17,202 bases of DNA from Burkholderiaceae bacterium (GCA_023253905.1 JALREG010000306.1:1-17202); one strand, 5' to 3'; numbered from the stretch's first letter, positions 5,083 through 12,341 are shown. A program made the numbers and translations. The notes: generated from the letters alone by a model not told the origin.

Positions 5083-7188
5083 ATGACCCAGCACGATGTC
5101 CGCCAAACCAGCGCCCCTCTCAAGGGCATCGTCGTACTCGAATCGGGCGCACGCATCGGCGCAGCGGTTGCCGGGTCGTTGCTCGCGCAGCTCGGCGCGA
5201 CGGTGATCTGCGCGGAATCAATTGACGACGGGTCATTTACTCAGCCGAAATGGCGGCACCGACTGCCACTTGCGGCGGGTAAGCTCTGCATCGCCATCAA
5301 CGCCCGTGAGGCGGCGGACCGACTGCTCCTGCAGCAGCTCACTGGGGCGAGCGACGTTGTCCTGACCTGCAGTGATGCCGACCCGCTTGCGTACCGGTCG
5401 GATTCGGTTCCACCCGGTTCGCCCCGCGCAGTGCACTGCGATATCACAGCCTTTGGCGCCACCGGCCCCTACGCCGGGTGGGCCGCGACAGACATCCAGA
5501 TCCAGGCGTTGAGCGGCATGATGGACGCAACCGGTACGCCTGATGCGCCGCCAATGCCGGTCATGCTGCCGCTTCTGGAGCACCTAGCAGGTATTCACGC
5601 TGCGGGTGCGGTGATCGCGTCGCTCCGTCTGTCCGGCGCCGGGCTCCAGCGCACAAGCGTTGCTCTCTACGATGCTGCGTTCAGCGCCATGACCACGTTC
5701 CTCCCGGCCGCGCTGGGCGGTGTCCGGAAGGCAGCCAACCGCGTGGGTAACCGGCACCCGCTGTCGGCCCCCTGGAACGTCTATCGCGCAAGCGACGGAT
5801 GGGTGCTGGTGTGCGCAGGCAATGACGAACAATGGCAACGGATCTGTGGCCTGCTGGGCCAGACCGGCCGGCAGCTCGCTGCGCGCTTCCCCGGCATTGC
5901 CGAGCGCATGGCACACATCGACGAGATGGATGCCCTCATCCAGTCCTGGATTGGCGAGCACACGATCGCCGTCTGCGTCCGAGAATTTGCCGCGGCTGGC
6001 ATTCCCTGCGGGCCGATCGCACCGGTTGAAGGCTATCCGCGCGAGGCCAATCTCGACTACCGCGCAATGATCCGCCAGGCCACGGATCCAGCGGGGCACA
6101 CCGTTTACGTAGCGGGTTCGCCATTCCGCATGAGTCGACTGCCCGGGCTCGCACCTGCCGCACTGAGTGCCGCAGACGCTGATCGGGCGCTGGTGCTCGA
6201 ACTGCTCCGGGCACGGGGAGTTTCCGCCACACCGCCCGAGCCCGCGGCGGGCGCATCGGATCGACCCTTATCGGGTATCCGGGTGCTCGAGATCGGCCAC
6301 TACACCACCGCGCCGGCGGCCTCGCGCCAGTTGGCTGCGCTCGGTGCAGAGGTCATCAAACTTGAGCCACCCGATGGCGAGGCAGTGCGCCACTGGCCCC
6401 CTTTGAAAGGCGGTCGGGCGGTGTTCTTCTCATTTCAGAACGCAGACAAGCGTTCACTGGTGTTGGACATCACGGCTCCCGATGATTTCAATCAGCTGAA
6501 AGCCCTGATCGCAGGCTGCGACGTGCTGATCGAGAACCTCCGGCCGGGGGCACTGGCCCGCAAGGGCCTCACCCCCGAGGCGCTTCATCGACTCAATCCC
6601 CGGTTGGTCGCCTGCTCGATCTCAGGGTTCGGTGTCGATTCGATCTATCAGGGCCGTCCCGCGTTTGATACGGTCGTGCAGGCGATGTCAGGTCTGATGG
6701 ATCTGAATCGCGCCGATCACGTGCCGATGAAGACAGGCCCCTCGATCGCCGATGTGATGGGTGCAGCGTTCGCGGCCGCTGCAATACTTGCTGCGCTCGA
6801 GGACCGGCGACGTTCCGGCCTTGGCCAGTTCATCGATCTTTCAATGCAGGACATCTGCGCCTGGGCCACGCAGATTGCCTGGAACGGCCGGGAATTGGAT
6901 GCACCGCCCGCCGTGCTCCGCGACGAAGCGGGCTGCCGTCTGCAGCCAGGCGGGGGGAATTCTGATGACACGCGGGCTGTGCCGGTGCTCGGCATGCTCG
7001 ATGTAGTACATGCCCCGCAGACACTAGCTCGCCCGCTCTGGTTGCAGGCGCGCGCCGAAGATGGCTCCGAGCAGGCTGTGATCCGCTGTCCGGCGCAGTT
7101 CGCGTCATGCCCCGAGCCCGTGCCGGTCCCAGCCCGGGCGCTGGGCGCGGATAGCGCTGATATTCTTCGCAGGCTTGGCACGCGTTGA
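5083..7188 (+). CDS. Two-domain class III (CaiB/BaiF-type) CoA-transferase
   Basis: This 701-residue protein holds two copies of the formyl-CoA transferase fold (family III), which moves CoA between carboxylic acids through aspartyl-CoA intermediates. The first copy, about residues 10-370, starts LKGIVVLESGARIGAA and has the full N- and C-terminal lobes. The second, about 405-700, starts LSGIRVLEIGHYTTAPAASRQLAALGAEVIKLE and continues with ENLRPGALARKGLTPE, but its later part is short: after GLGQFIDLSMQD only about 100 residues remain, ending GADSADILRRLG. In the second copy the expected catalytic aspartate is present (D557 in SIADVMGAA). In the first, the aligned position is glutamate (E166 in PLLEHLAG), so that half may be inactive or altered. 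ATG 5083 fits the domain start; the frame is open 57 bases further upstream to 5026, across the TATAAT box. Substrate unknown; nearby Bug and dioxygenase genes suggest organic-acid metabolism. Confidence 0.88.
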   Translation: MTQHDVRQTSAPLKGIVVLESGARIGAAVAGSLLAQLGATVICAESIDDGSFTQPKWRHRLPLAAGKLCIAINAREAADRLLLQQLTGASDVVLTCSDADPLAYRSDSVPPGSPRAVHCDITAFGATGPYAGWAATDIQIQALSGMMDATGTPDAPPMPVMLPLLEHLAGIHAAGAVIASLRLSGAGLQRTSVALYDAAFSAMTTFLPAALGGVRKAANRVGNRHPLSAPWNVYRASDGWVLVCAGNDEQWQRICGLLGQTGRQLAARFPGIAERMAHIDEMDALIQSWIGEHTIAVCVREFAAAGIPCGPIAPVEGYPREANLDYRAMIRQATDPAGHTVYVAGSPFRMSRLPGLAPAALSAADADRALVLELLRARGVSATPPEPAAGASDRPLSGIRVLEIGHYTTAPAASRQLAALGAEVIKLEPPDGEAVRHWPPLKGGRAVFFSFQNADKRSLVLDITAPDDFNQLKALIAGCDVLIENLRPGALARKGLTPEALHRLNPRLVACSISGFGVDSIYQGRPAFDTVVQAMSGLMDLNRADHVPMKTGPSIADVMGAAFAAAAILAALEDRRRSGLGQFIDLSMQDICAWATQIAWNGRELDAPPAVLRDEAGCRLQPGGGNSDDTRAVPVLGMLDVVHAPQTLARPLWLQARAEDGSEQAVIRCPAQFASCPEPVPVPARALGADSADILRRLGTR

Positions 7189-7203
7189 GGGCCCAGCTGG
7201 CCC
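7189..7203 (+). terminator. Short GC hairpin right after the CoA-transferase stop
   Basis: GGGCC (7189-7193) and GGCCC (7199-7203) form a 5-bp stem with a 5-base loop directly after the stop codon. There is no T-run. It is a weak terminator candidate only; the rest of the 141-base spacer holds the promoter described next. Confidence 0.2.
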
Positions 7204-7266
7204 GGACAAGCGCGGTTCACCAAGGGGGCTGGGTAGCGCGGGCGCGACACGTTACCGCTGACACGT

Positions 7267-7295
7267 TTGCACGAGGCACTGACGCGAACTACATT
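7267..7295 (+). promoter_or_regulatory. Sigma-70-like promoter for the zinc-ribbon gene pair
   Basis: TTGCAC (7267-7272) and TACATT (7290-7295) are separated by exactly 17 bases, the best -35/-10 pair in this window. Transcription would start near 7302, about 25 bases before the ATG at 7330. GGAG at 7298-7301 lies too early to serve that ATG, so translation of the first gene may be weak. Confidence 0.55.
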
Positions 7296-7329
7296 CGGAG
7301 GCTTTCCGCTTCAATAACCGGATATCCCC

Positions 7330-9060
7330 ATGCCCCGCAGCCCCGCTCCCGCACGCGCTCGACGGACGGCCCCTGACAAGGCGCCCGCCGCTCGGGCCGC
7401 TGCGCCGCGCCGGAAAGCCTCAGCGAGCCAAGCGGTTGCGGTCACCCCATCGGTCGCTGAGGTCTCAGAAGGCTCGCCGCAGACTCCGCGCGCACGCAAC
7501 CGGGCCAAGGCGCCTGCGCCAGCGGCTGGCAAACCGCAAACCCGTGCAGCGAAGGTCACGGGTAAGACCGGCGCGAAGCCGGCCACGCGCAAGAAGGCGG
7601 TTGCGTCGGATGCGCCGCAGCCAGCGATCAACTCAGTCGTAGCCGGCGCCTCGCATCCCGTTGTCGCAGGGACACCCGCACCGCGGCGGGCACGGCGCCG
7701 GGAAAGCACGGCCGAAGTCCTCGACGCGCTCGACCAGGGCTTCGTTCCGAAGGCACCGCCACCGACGGCTCGGGTCAATGCGAAGCCGGGGGAGACACCG
7801 TTGCACGAGCAACAGAGCGCCACGGTCGAGGTGAGCCCTCCGGGCAGCCGGCTGAGCCCCGGTGCTCCGATGCGTCTTCAGGCGGTGGAGCCTGCCAGCC
7901 CGCCGCGACATGATCCGCCGGCTGCTGCCACCGCCGCAGCGCCTCCCGCACCGACCGGTGCGGCGCCCATGCGCCTGCGTTGCCCGGGCTGTGACTATCC
8001 GCTCGCACGACAGGCGCGCTTCTGTCGACGCTGCGGCGTCGCGCAGCGTCCGAACGGCACGGTACCGCCGGTAAGCGAGCAACGAGCCACCGCCACGGAC
8101 ACCCCGTGGGCCCAACGTGTTCCAACCTCTTTGGCAGACCCTGAACCAATACACGTTGAAAGCAAATCCCAGGACGTTGCGACCGAATATCGACATGTTG
8201 ATGACAAATCAACGATGTTGGAGGCAACATTACCAACGCTCGGAAACATAGCGCCTCACGTTGTGGTTGAGTCGCCTGCGGTTGAGTCACGTGTACCGCG
8301 CCTGGCCTGTGTGGCATGCGGAATGCCATGTCTCGGGTCCGCCCGGTTTTGCCGGTCCTGCGATGAGGGCGAGAACGATTTGAAACCAGCCCAAAGCATC
8401 CAGACGGCCACACCGGTGCAAGTGGAATCGAACGCGGACCACAACTCAACACCTGCGGTCGCGGCCAACATCCGTTGCCACGCCTGCGGAGAGAGCCTGC
8501 CTGGGGTCGCCAGGTTCTGTATGTTCTGCGCCGCACCGCAGGCGGGCGAGTGCGCCTTGGTGCCCGAGCCATCGCTCCCTGAACCGCGCCTCACGCGGCT
8601 GGAAGCGGCTGTCGACCGGCAGAGCAAACCCGCCGATTCGCCCGCTCCACCCGATGACGCGAGTCAGGGCGATTCCGTGTCGACGTACGCCGTGGAAGCT
8701 GTGCCCGTGGAAGCTGTGCCCGTGGAAGGTGTGCCCGTGGGCGCCGATTCATCCGAGACCGCATCGCTGCAGCCGTCGTCCGGTGCCCCCCCCTCGGACA
8801 TCCCGCCAGCTGAGCCCCCCCCGACCGAGCCCACACCGCCGCAGGCCACCGAAGCTTCCGCACCGCCCCTCAGCATCGAACCCGCGCCGCCCGCGGCGAC
8901 GATCACATTGCTCGAACCCGACGTCGTAGAGCGACTGGCGAGAGCGCGCGACGAGATCGACGAGATCGGCCGCTCCATTGACGGCCTTGCCCGAACATTG
9001 ACGGCCAGCAGCGTGACGGCCAGGCGGCCCTCGGCCCTGCCGCCACGGCGCCGCGGATAG
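7330..9060 (+). CDS. Large low-complexity protein with three zinc ribbons, function unknown
   Basis: This 576-residue protein is not recognised as a named family. Residues 1-115 are Ala/Pro/Lys/Arg-rich and strongly basic, like histone-H1-type tails. Three zinc-ribbon units follow, each with a C-x2-C-x10-C-x2-C pattern and a shared ARFC: C218/C221/C232/C235, C327/C330/C341/C344 and C383/C386/C397/C400. They resemble double-zinc-ribbon domains. Between and after them are Pro/Glu/Ala-rich linkers, including a threefold VEAVP-type repeat (residues 455-469) and a PPAEPPPTEPTPP stretch. A likely helix near the end (about 530-560) is followed by a basic tail ending PPRRRG. There is no signal peptide or membrane segment. 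The linker around 8120-8290 is noticeably less GC-rich than the rest. ATG 7330 follows the promoter but lacks a ribosome binding site. The next gene, 7 bases on, encodes a fourth ribbon of the same type, so the two probably act together. DNA, RNA or protein binding is possible; none is shown. Confidence 0.7.
   Translation: MPRSPAPARARRTAPDKAPAARAAAPRRKASASQAVAVTPSVAEVSEGSPQTPRARNRAKAPAPAAGKPQTRAAKVTGKTGAKPATRKKAVASDAPQPAINSVVAGASHPVVAGTPAPRRARRRESTAEVLDALDQGFVPKAPPPTARVNAKPGETPLHEQQSATVEVSPPGSRLSPGAPMRLQAVEPASPPRHDPPAAATAAAPPAPTGAAPMRLRCPGCDYPLARQARFCRRCGVAQRPNGTVPPVSEQRATATDTPWAQRVPTSLADPEPIHVESKSQDVATEYRHVDDKSTMLEATLPTLGNIAPHVVVESPAVESRVPRLACVACGMPCLGSARFCRSCDEGENDLKPAQSIQTATPVQVESNADHNSTPAVAANIRCHACGESLPGVARFCMFCAAPQAGECALVPEPSLPEPRLTRLEAAVDRQSKPADSPAPPDDASQGDSVSTYAVEAVPVEAVPVEGVPVGADSSETASLQPSSGAPPSDIPPAEPPPTEPTPPQATEASAPPLSIEPAPPAATITLLEPDVVERLARARDEIDEIGRSIDGLARTLTASSVTARRPSALPPRRRG
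8692..8736 (+). repeat. Three tandem 15-bp repeats inside the zinc-ribbon gene
   Basis: The unit gtggaagctgtgccc occurs twice exactly (8692-8706, 8707-8721) and a third time with one change (8722-8736). It encodes VEAVP-VEAVP-VEGVP in a disordered linker. The near-identity of the DNA suggests a recent in-frame expansion; unit number may differ between strains. Confidence 0.9.
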
Positions 9061-9067
9061 AGTCGCG

Positions 9068-9493
9068 ATGTACTGCATCGAATGCGGCGCCCCAATCGAA
9101 GCCACAGCAAGAATCTGCGGCGCATGCCGTTTCCCGCAACCCCTGGAAGAATTCGCTGACGTCGAACCCCAGCACACTTCCGTCGGCAGTGCCGCGGCGC
9201 AAAAGCCGGTATTCCCGGTGAGACTCGAAGAGCCACCCAGGAAGCGCGAGAAAAAACCCCGACTGGCTGCCGCCATCGCGGTATTCATCGCCCTCTGTAT
9301 ATCGACCGGACTGTCGATGTATCTGCTCACTCGCCCTCATGCGTCCCCAGAGCCGGTGTCACCACAACCTGAACTCGTGCCGCCGCCAGCGAGAACTTCG
9401 CCCGCTACGCAGACGGAAACACCTCCGCGAGACGCTCCCGGGAACAGCCCTCCACCTGCTCAGGACAGACCGGCGAATGAACCCAAAAACTGA
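9068..9493 (+). CDS. Small membrane-anchored zinc-ribbon protein, function unknown
   Basis: This 141-residue protein begins at once with a zinc ribbon, MYCIECGAPIEATARICGACRF, with C3, C6, C17 and C20 in the same C-x2-C-x10-C-x2-C spacing as the three ribbons of the upstream gene. A charged linker (about 27-65, ending in RKREKKPR) leads to one hydrophobic helix, about residues 66-88, LAAAIAVFIALCISTGLSMYLL. The remaining about 50 residues are Pro/Glu/Thr-rich. Positive residues before the helix predict a cytoplasmic ribbon and a periplasmic tail. It starts 7 bases after the upstream stop, so the two are almost certainly co-transcribed, and its last 17 bases overlap the start of the next Bug gene. 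Short zinc-ribbon plus single-helix proteins are widespread and mostly uncharacterised. No enzymatic motif is seen. Confidence 0.75.
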   Translation: MYCIECGAPIEATARICGACRFPQPLEEFADVEPQHTSVGSAAAQKPVFPVRLEEPPRKREKKPRLAAAIAVFIALCISTGLSMYLLTRPHASPEPVSPQPELVPPPARTSPATQTETPPRDAPGNSPPPAQDRPANEPKN

Positions 9494-10484
9494 CCAGGCT
9501 CACATCCGTTATCGACGCCAACTGCTTACCGCAACGTTCGCTCTACCGTTTGCAATCCCTGCGCGCGCGCAGACAGGCGCACCGCAAGATCGTCCGATCC
9601 GAATCATCGTGCCGTTTGCAGCGGGCGCTGGGACCGACGCGGTCGCGCGGCTGGTCGCTCCAGCCCTGGCGCAATCCCTCGCCCGGCCTGTGGTGGTTGA
9701 CAACCGGGCTGGCGCGTCAGGCGCAATCGGCGCTCGGCTGGTTGCGCAGAGCCCGCCCGACGGCACCACATTGCTGCTGGTCGCCTCTCCCTTCACCACC
9801 GTCGCAGCGGTCAACCCAAAGGCGGGCTACGATCCGCTCGCGGATTTCTCGCCCGTGGGCCTGATTGCTTCGGGGCCCCTTCTCTGGGCGGGGAGCGCGC
9901 AGACCGATGCTCGCACCCTGACCGACTGGATACAGCGCGCGCGCGCGCGTCCAGGTTCAGTGCTCTATGGTTCGGCCGGTGCAGGCGGCATCAACCACCT
10001 GATGCTCGAACTCCTTAACGCACAGACCGGCGCACCCATCGTTCATGTTCCCTATCGCGGCACCGCGCCGGCAGTGGTCGATCTGGTGGGCGGCCAGATT
10101 CATCTGCTGACCGGCACCATCCCAGCCCTGCTACCGCACATCCGAGACGGGCGTATCCGTGCGCTTGCGGTCTCCACCCGCGAGCGCACCCCCTTGCTGC
10201 CGGATGTCCCCGGCATGAGCGAACTGGGACTGGCGGGTTTGGAGGTGCGCAATGTATTCGGCCTCGCGGCTGCAGCGCGGACGCCGCCCGCGCTGATCGC
10301 CACACTGGCCGGCGCCCTGGCGGAGGCACTCCGCACGCCGGCCATTCGCGAGCGGCTGGCCGCTGATTCACTCGACCTCGTTCAACCCGATCCACAGGGC
10401 ATGGCCCGGTTCATTGCCGACGATACCCGCCGGTGGCAGGACCTCGCGCGCAGCCACGGCATTCGCGTCGACGAAGGCGGCTGA
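9477..10484 (+). CDS. Bug (TctC-family) periplasmic solute-binding receptor
   Basis: This second Bug-family receptor has 335 residues. The signal peptide covers about residues 1-31 with likely cleavage ARA|QTGAP. A paired arginine (R13-R14 in YRRQLL) gives it some look of a Tat signal, though the motif is not complete. The mature part has RPIRIIVPFAAGAGTDAVARL, VVVDNRAGASGAIGARLV, SPPDGTTLLL, YGSAGAGGINHLMLELL, HVPYRGTAPAVVDLVGGQ and GRIRALAVSTRERTPLLPDVP. ATG 9477 begins the signal sequence and overlaps the preceding zinc-ribbon gene by 17 bases; the frame is open further upstream to 9339 but only as a shadow of that gene. AGGA at 9462-9465 is a weak ribosome binding site, so translational coupling is likely. 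The intradiol dioxygenase gene follows after 88 bases, hinting that the ligand may be an aromatic or related acid. A (GC)7 run at 9935-9949 lies inside the gene. Confidence 0.92.
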   Translation: MNPKTDQAHIRYRRQLLTATFALPFAIPARAQTGAPQDRPIRIIVPFAAGAGTDAVARLVAPALAQSLARPVVVDNRAGASGAIGARLVAQSPPDGTTLLLVASPFTTVAAVNPKAGYDPLADFSPVGLIASGPLLWAGSAQTDARTLTDWIQRARARPGSVLYGSAGAGGINHLMLELLNAQTGAPIVHVPYRGTAPAVVDLVGGQIHLLTGTIPALLPHIRDGRIRALAVSTRERTPLLPDVPGMSELGLAGLEVRNVFGLAAAARTPPALIATLAGALAEALRTPAIRERLAADSLDLVQPDPQGMARFIADDTRRWQDLARSHGIRVDEGG

Positions 10485-10513
10485 AGCGCCCTTGCAGGGT
10501 AGCGTGGGCCGCC

Positions 10514-10542
10514 TTGCCTGATCGGTTCCAGATCGGTAGTCT
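10514..10542 (+). promoter_or_regulatory. Candidate promoter with direct repeats for the dioxygenase operon
   Basis: TTGCCT (10514-10519) and TAGTCT (10537-10542) are 17 bases apart; the -10 is weak. The spacer contains GATCGG twice (10520-10525 and 10531-10536), one helical turn apart, a layout that could bind a regulator. A small hairpin, CCCT/AGGG (10489-10499), comes just before and may partly end transcription from the receptor gene. A good ribosome binding site, GGAG at 10561-10564, sits 8 bases before the ATG at 10573. Confidence 0.3.
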
Positions 10543-10572
10543 TCCCCGGCCTGCCGACCTGGAGATCCCCTC

Positions 10573-11430
10573 ATGAACTTCGACGAAACCACCCTGACCG
10601 ACGCTGCGGTCGCCCGACTGAACCAGTGCACAGATCCGCGCCTGAAGGAGATCATGAGTTCGTTGATCCGCCATCTTCATGCGTTTGTGCGCGATATCGA
10701 GCCCACCGAGGCAGAGTGGTTCCAGGCCATCCAGTTTCTGACCGAAACCGGACAACGCTGCGACGACAAGCGCCAGGAGTTCATTCTGCTCTCCGATACG
10801 CTGGGGGTCTCCATGCTGGTGGACGCGATCAATCACCGCAATCCGGCGGGCACGACCGACACCACCGTCTTCGGGCCGTTCTTCGTGGCCGGCGCGCCCG
10901 AGATCCCTCACTGGGGCAATATCGCGGAGGGTCTGCCCGGCACGCCGTGCTTCGTGTCGGGCACGGTTCGAGATACCGACGGCAAACCTGTGGAAGGCGT
11001 GGTGATCGACCTCTGGCAAACCGACGGTGTGGACGGCCTCTATGACGTGCAGACGGCCGAAGGCAAGATGTTCGGACGCGGTCGCGTAAAAACCGACAGC
11101 GAGGGGCGCTACGCCTTTCGTACCGTCAAACCCATCAGCTACACCATTCCGTCCGATGGCCCGGTCGGCGGCATGCTGCGCAAGATGGGGCGCCACCCGT
11201 GGCGGCCGGCGCATGTCCACACCATGCTCCAGCGCGAAGGTTACCGGAGCATCACCACGCACCTGTTCGTGAAGGGTGATCAGTGGCTTCAGTCCGATGC
11301 GGTCTTCGGAGTGAAAGATTCGCTGATCGTCGACTTCATCGACCATCCAGCGGGCAGCACACCCGACGGCGGCCGCTGTGATGGCCCCTTCAGCGTGGCG
11401 CACTACGACTTCACCATGGCGCGTGCATGA
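10573..11430 (+). CDS. Intradiol ring-cleavage dioxygenase, hydroxyquinol 1,2-dioxygenase-like
   Basis: This 285-residue enzyme belongs to the Fe(III) catechol/hydroxyquinol 1,2-dioxygenase family, which opens ortho-diphenols between the hydroxyls to give muconate or maleylacetate-type products. The helical N-terminal dimerisation domain covers about residues 20-95 (RLKEIMSSLIRHLHAFVRDIEPTEAEW is its core). The catalytic beta domain covers about 105-280 and has all four iron ligands: Y157 in DGLYDVQ, Y190 in SYTIPSDGPVG, and H214 and H216 in RPAHVH. TVFGPFFV precedes the beta domain as usual. Length and layout fit hydroxyquinol-type enzymes better than protocatechuate dioxygenase; chlorocatechol or catechol as substrate is not excluded. 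The start has GGAG 8 bases upstream. The stop overlaps the next gene's start as ATGA, so the two are an operon. No maleylacetate reductase or upstream hydroxylase is present. Confidence 0.88.
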   Translation: MNFDETTLTDAAVARLNQCTDPRLKEIMSSLIRHLHAFVRDIEPTEAEWFQAIQFLTETGQRCDDKRQEFILLSDTLGVSMLVDAINHRNPAGTTDTTVFGPFFVAGAPEIPHWGNIAEGLPGTPCFVSGTVRDTDGKPVEGVVIDLWQTDGVDGLYDVQTAEGKMFGRGRVKTDSEGRYAFRTVKPISYTIPSDGPVGGMLRKMGRHPWRPAHVHTMLQREGYRSITTHLFVKGDQWLQSDAVFGVKDSLIVDFIDHPAGSTPDGGRCDGPFSVAHYDFTMARA

Positions 11431-12341
11431 AGCCCGTGCAGGTCGGGTGGATCGGCTGCGGCAAGCTCGGCCGCCCCATGGCGGCACATTTGCTGGGAGC
11501 CGGCCATTCTGTGGTGGCTTTTGATATTGATCGGGCGTCGCTCGCGGCACTCGTCGCACGGGGCGCCAAACCAGCCGCCTCCATTCTGCAGGTATGCAAC
11601 GCCGCCGACGTCGTGTTCAGTTCGCTGCCTGATGATCGGGTATTGCTGGCCGTGAGTCGCTCACCCGATGGCGTACTCGCGCATCTCAAGGAAAATGCGA
11701 TTTTCGTTGATACCAGTACGGTGTCGCCTTCTGCGTCGGCCGACGTTGCAGCGCGTGCGAGCGAGCTCGGACGGCGCTACCTGCGCGTCGCGGTCTCGGG
11801 CAACCCGGTGCTAGCCGAATCGGCGCAGCTCACCGCTTTTGCTTCCGGCGCATCGGCTGATTTCGCTGTGGTCGAGCCGCTGCTCGCCCATTTCTCCAAG
11901 CGCATTTTTCTGGTGGGACCCGATGAGCAGGCACGCACGCTCAAGCTTGTGATCAATCTGATGATCGCCGTGTCGGCCGGCATGCTGGGCGAAGCGCTTG
12001 CCCTCGGCGAAAAGGGCGGACTCGACTGGCAGCAGATGCTGGATGTCATCAGCGAAAGCGCAGTGGGCTCACCGATGGTGCGCTACAAGACGCCCCCGCT
12101 TTCCAATCGCGACTATCGCTCCACATTTTCATGTGAGCAGATGGCCAAGGATCTTGATCTGATTCTCGACGCGTCGGCGCAATACCGCGCGCCCGTGCCG
12201 CTTGCCGCCCAGATGCGACAGATGTACGAGGCTCTGATCGCGGGCGGCCGCGGCGCCGATGACTACATTGCCACCGTTGCTCACGCCGAACAGCTCGCGG
12301 GCCTCACCGCTCGCGCGCAACAGCCGCCAAGCGACGCCTGA
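11427..12341 (+). CDS. NAD(P)-dependent beta-hydroxyacid dehydrogenase (3-hydroxyisobutyrate dehydrogenase-like)
   Basis: This 304-residue protein is of the 6-phosphogluconate/3-hydroxyisobutyrate dehydrogenase superfamily, which oxidises beta-hydroxyacids or reduces semialdehydes. The Rossmann domain (about 1-165) starts VGWIGCGKLGRPMAAHLL with G10-x-G12-x-x-G15, and has FSSLPDD and FVDTSTVSPS. The helical C-terminal domain (about 168-290) carries the expected catalytic lysine, K173 in TLKLVINLMIA. The substrate loop that normally reads PVSGG is AVSGNP here (S124 kept), so substrate choice may be unusual. The start codon overlaps the dioxygenase stop by 4 bases, so translation is coupled; by inference it acts on a product of ring cleavage or a reduced carbonyl in that route. 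Its last 38 bases overlap the 3' end of the convergent ATPase gene. Confidence 0.88.
   Translation: MKPVQVGWIGCGKLGRPMAAHLLGAGHSVVAFDIDRASLAALVARGAKPAASILQVCNAADVVFSSLPDDRVLLAVSRSPDGVLAHLKENAIFVDTSTVSPSASADVAARASELGRRYLRVAVSGNPVLAESAQLTAFASGASADFAVVEPLLAHFSKRIFLVGPDEQARTLKLVINLMIAVSAGMLGEALALGEKGGLDWQQMLDVISESAVGSPMVRYKTPPLSNRDYRSTFSCEQMAKDLDLILDASAQYRAPVPLAAQMRQMYEALIAGGRGADDYIATVAHAEQLAGLTARAQQPPSDA

Noticed and set aside
7633..9340. Several long minus-strand frames opposite the zinc-ribbon genes
   Set aside because: Low-complexity GC-rich coding DNA leaves all frames open; these lack starts with ribosome binding sites and any recognisable domain, whereas the plus strand shows four spaced zinc ribbons.
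9935..9949. (GC)7 run in the second Bug gene as a phase-variation tract
   Set aside because: It encodes an ordinary Arg-Ala stretch in a surface loop region and is short; alternating GC is common in such DNA and I see no reason to call it a switch.
10411..11559. Minus-strand 382-codon frame opposite the dioxygenase
   Set aside because: It spans the intergenic region and two genes on the other strand; the plus strand has all four iron ligands in place.
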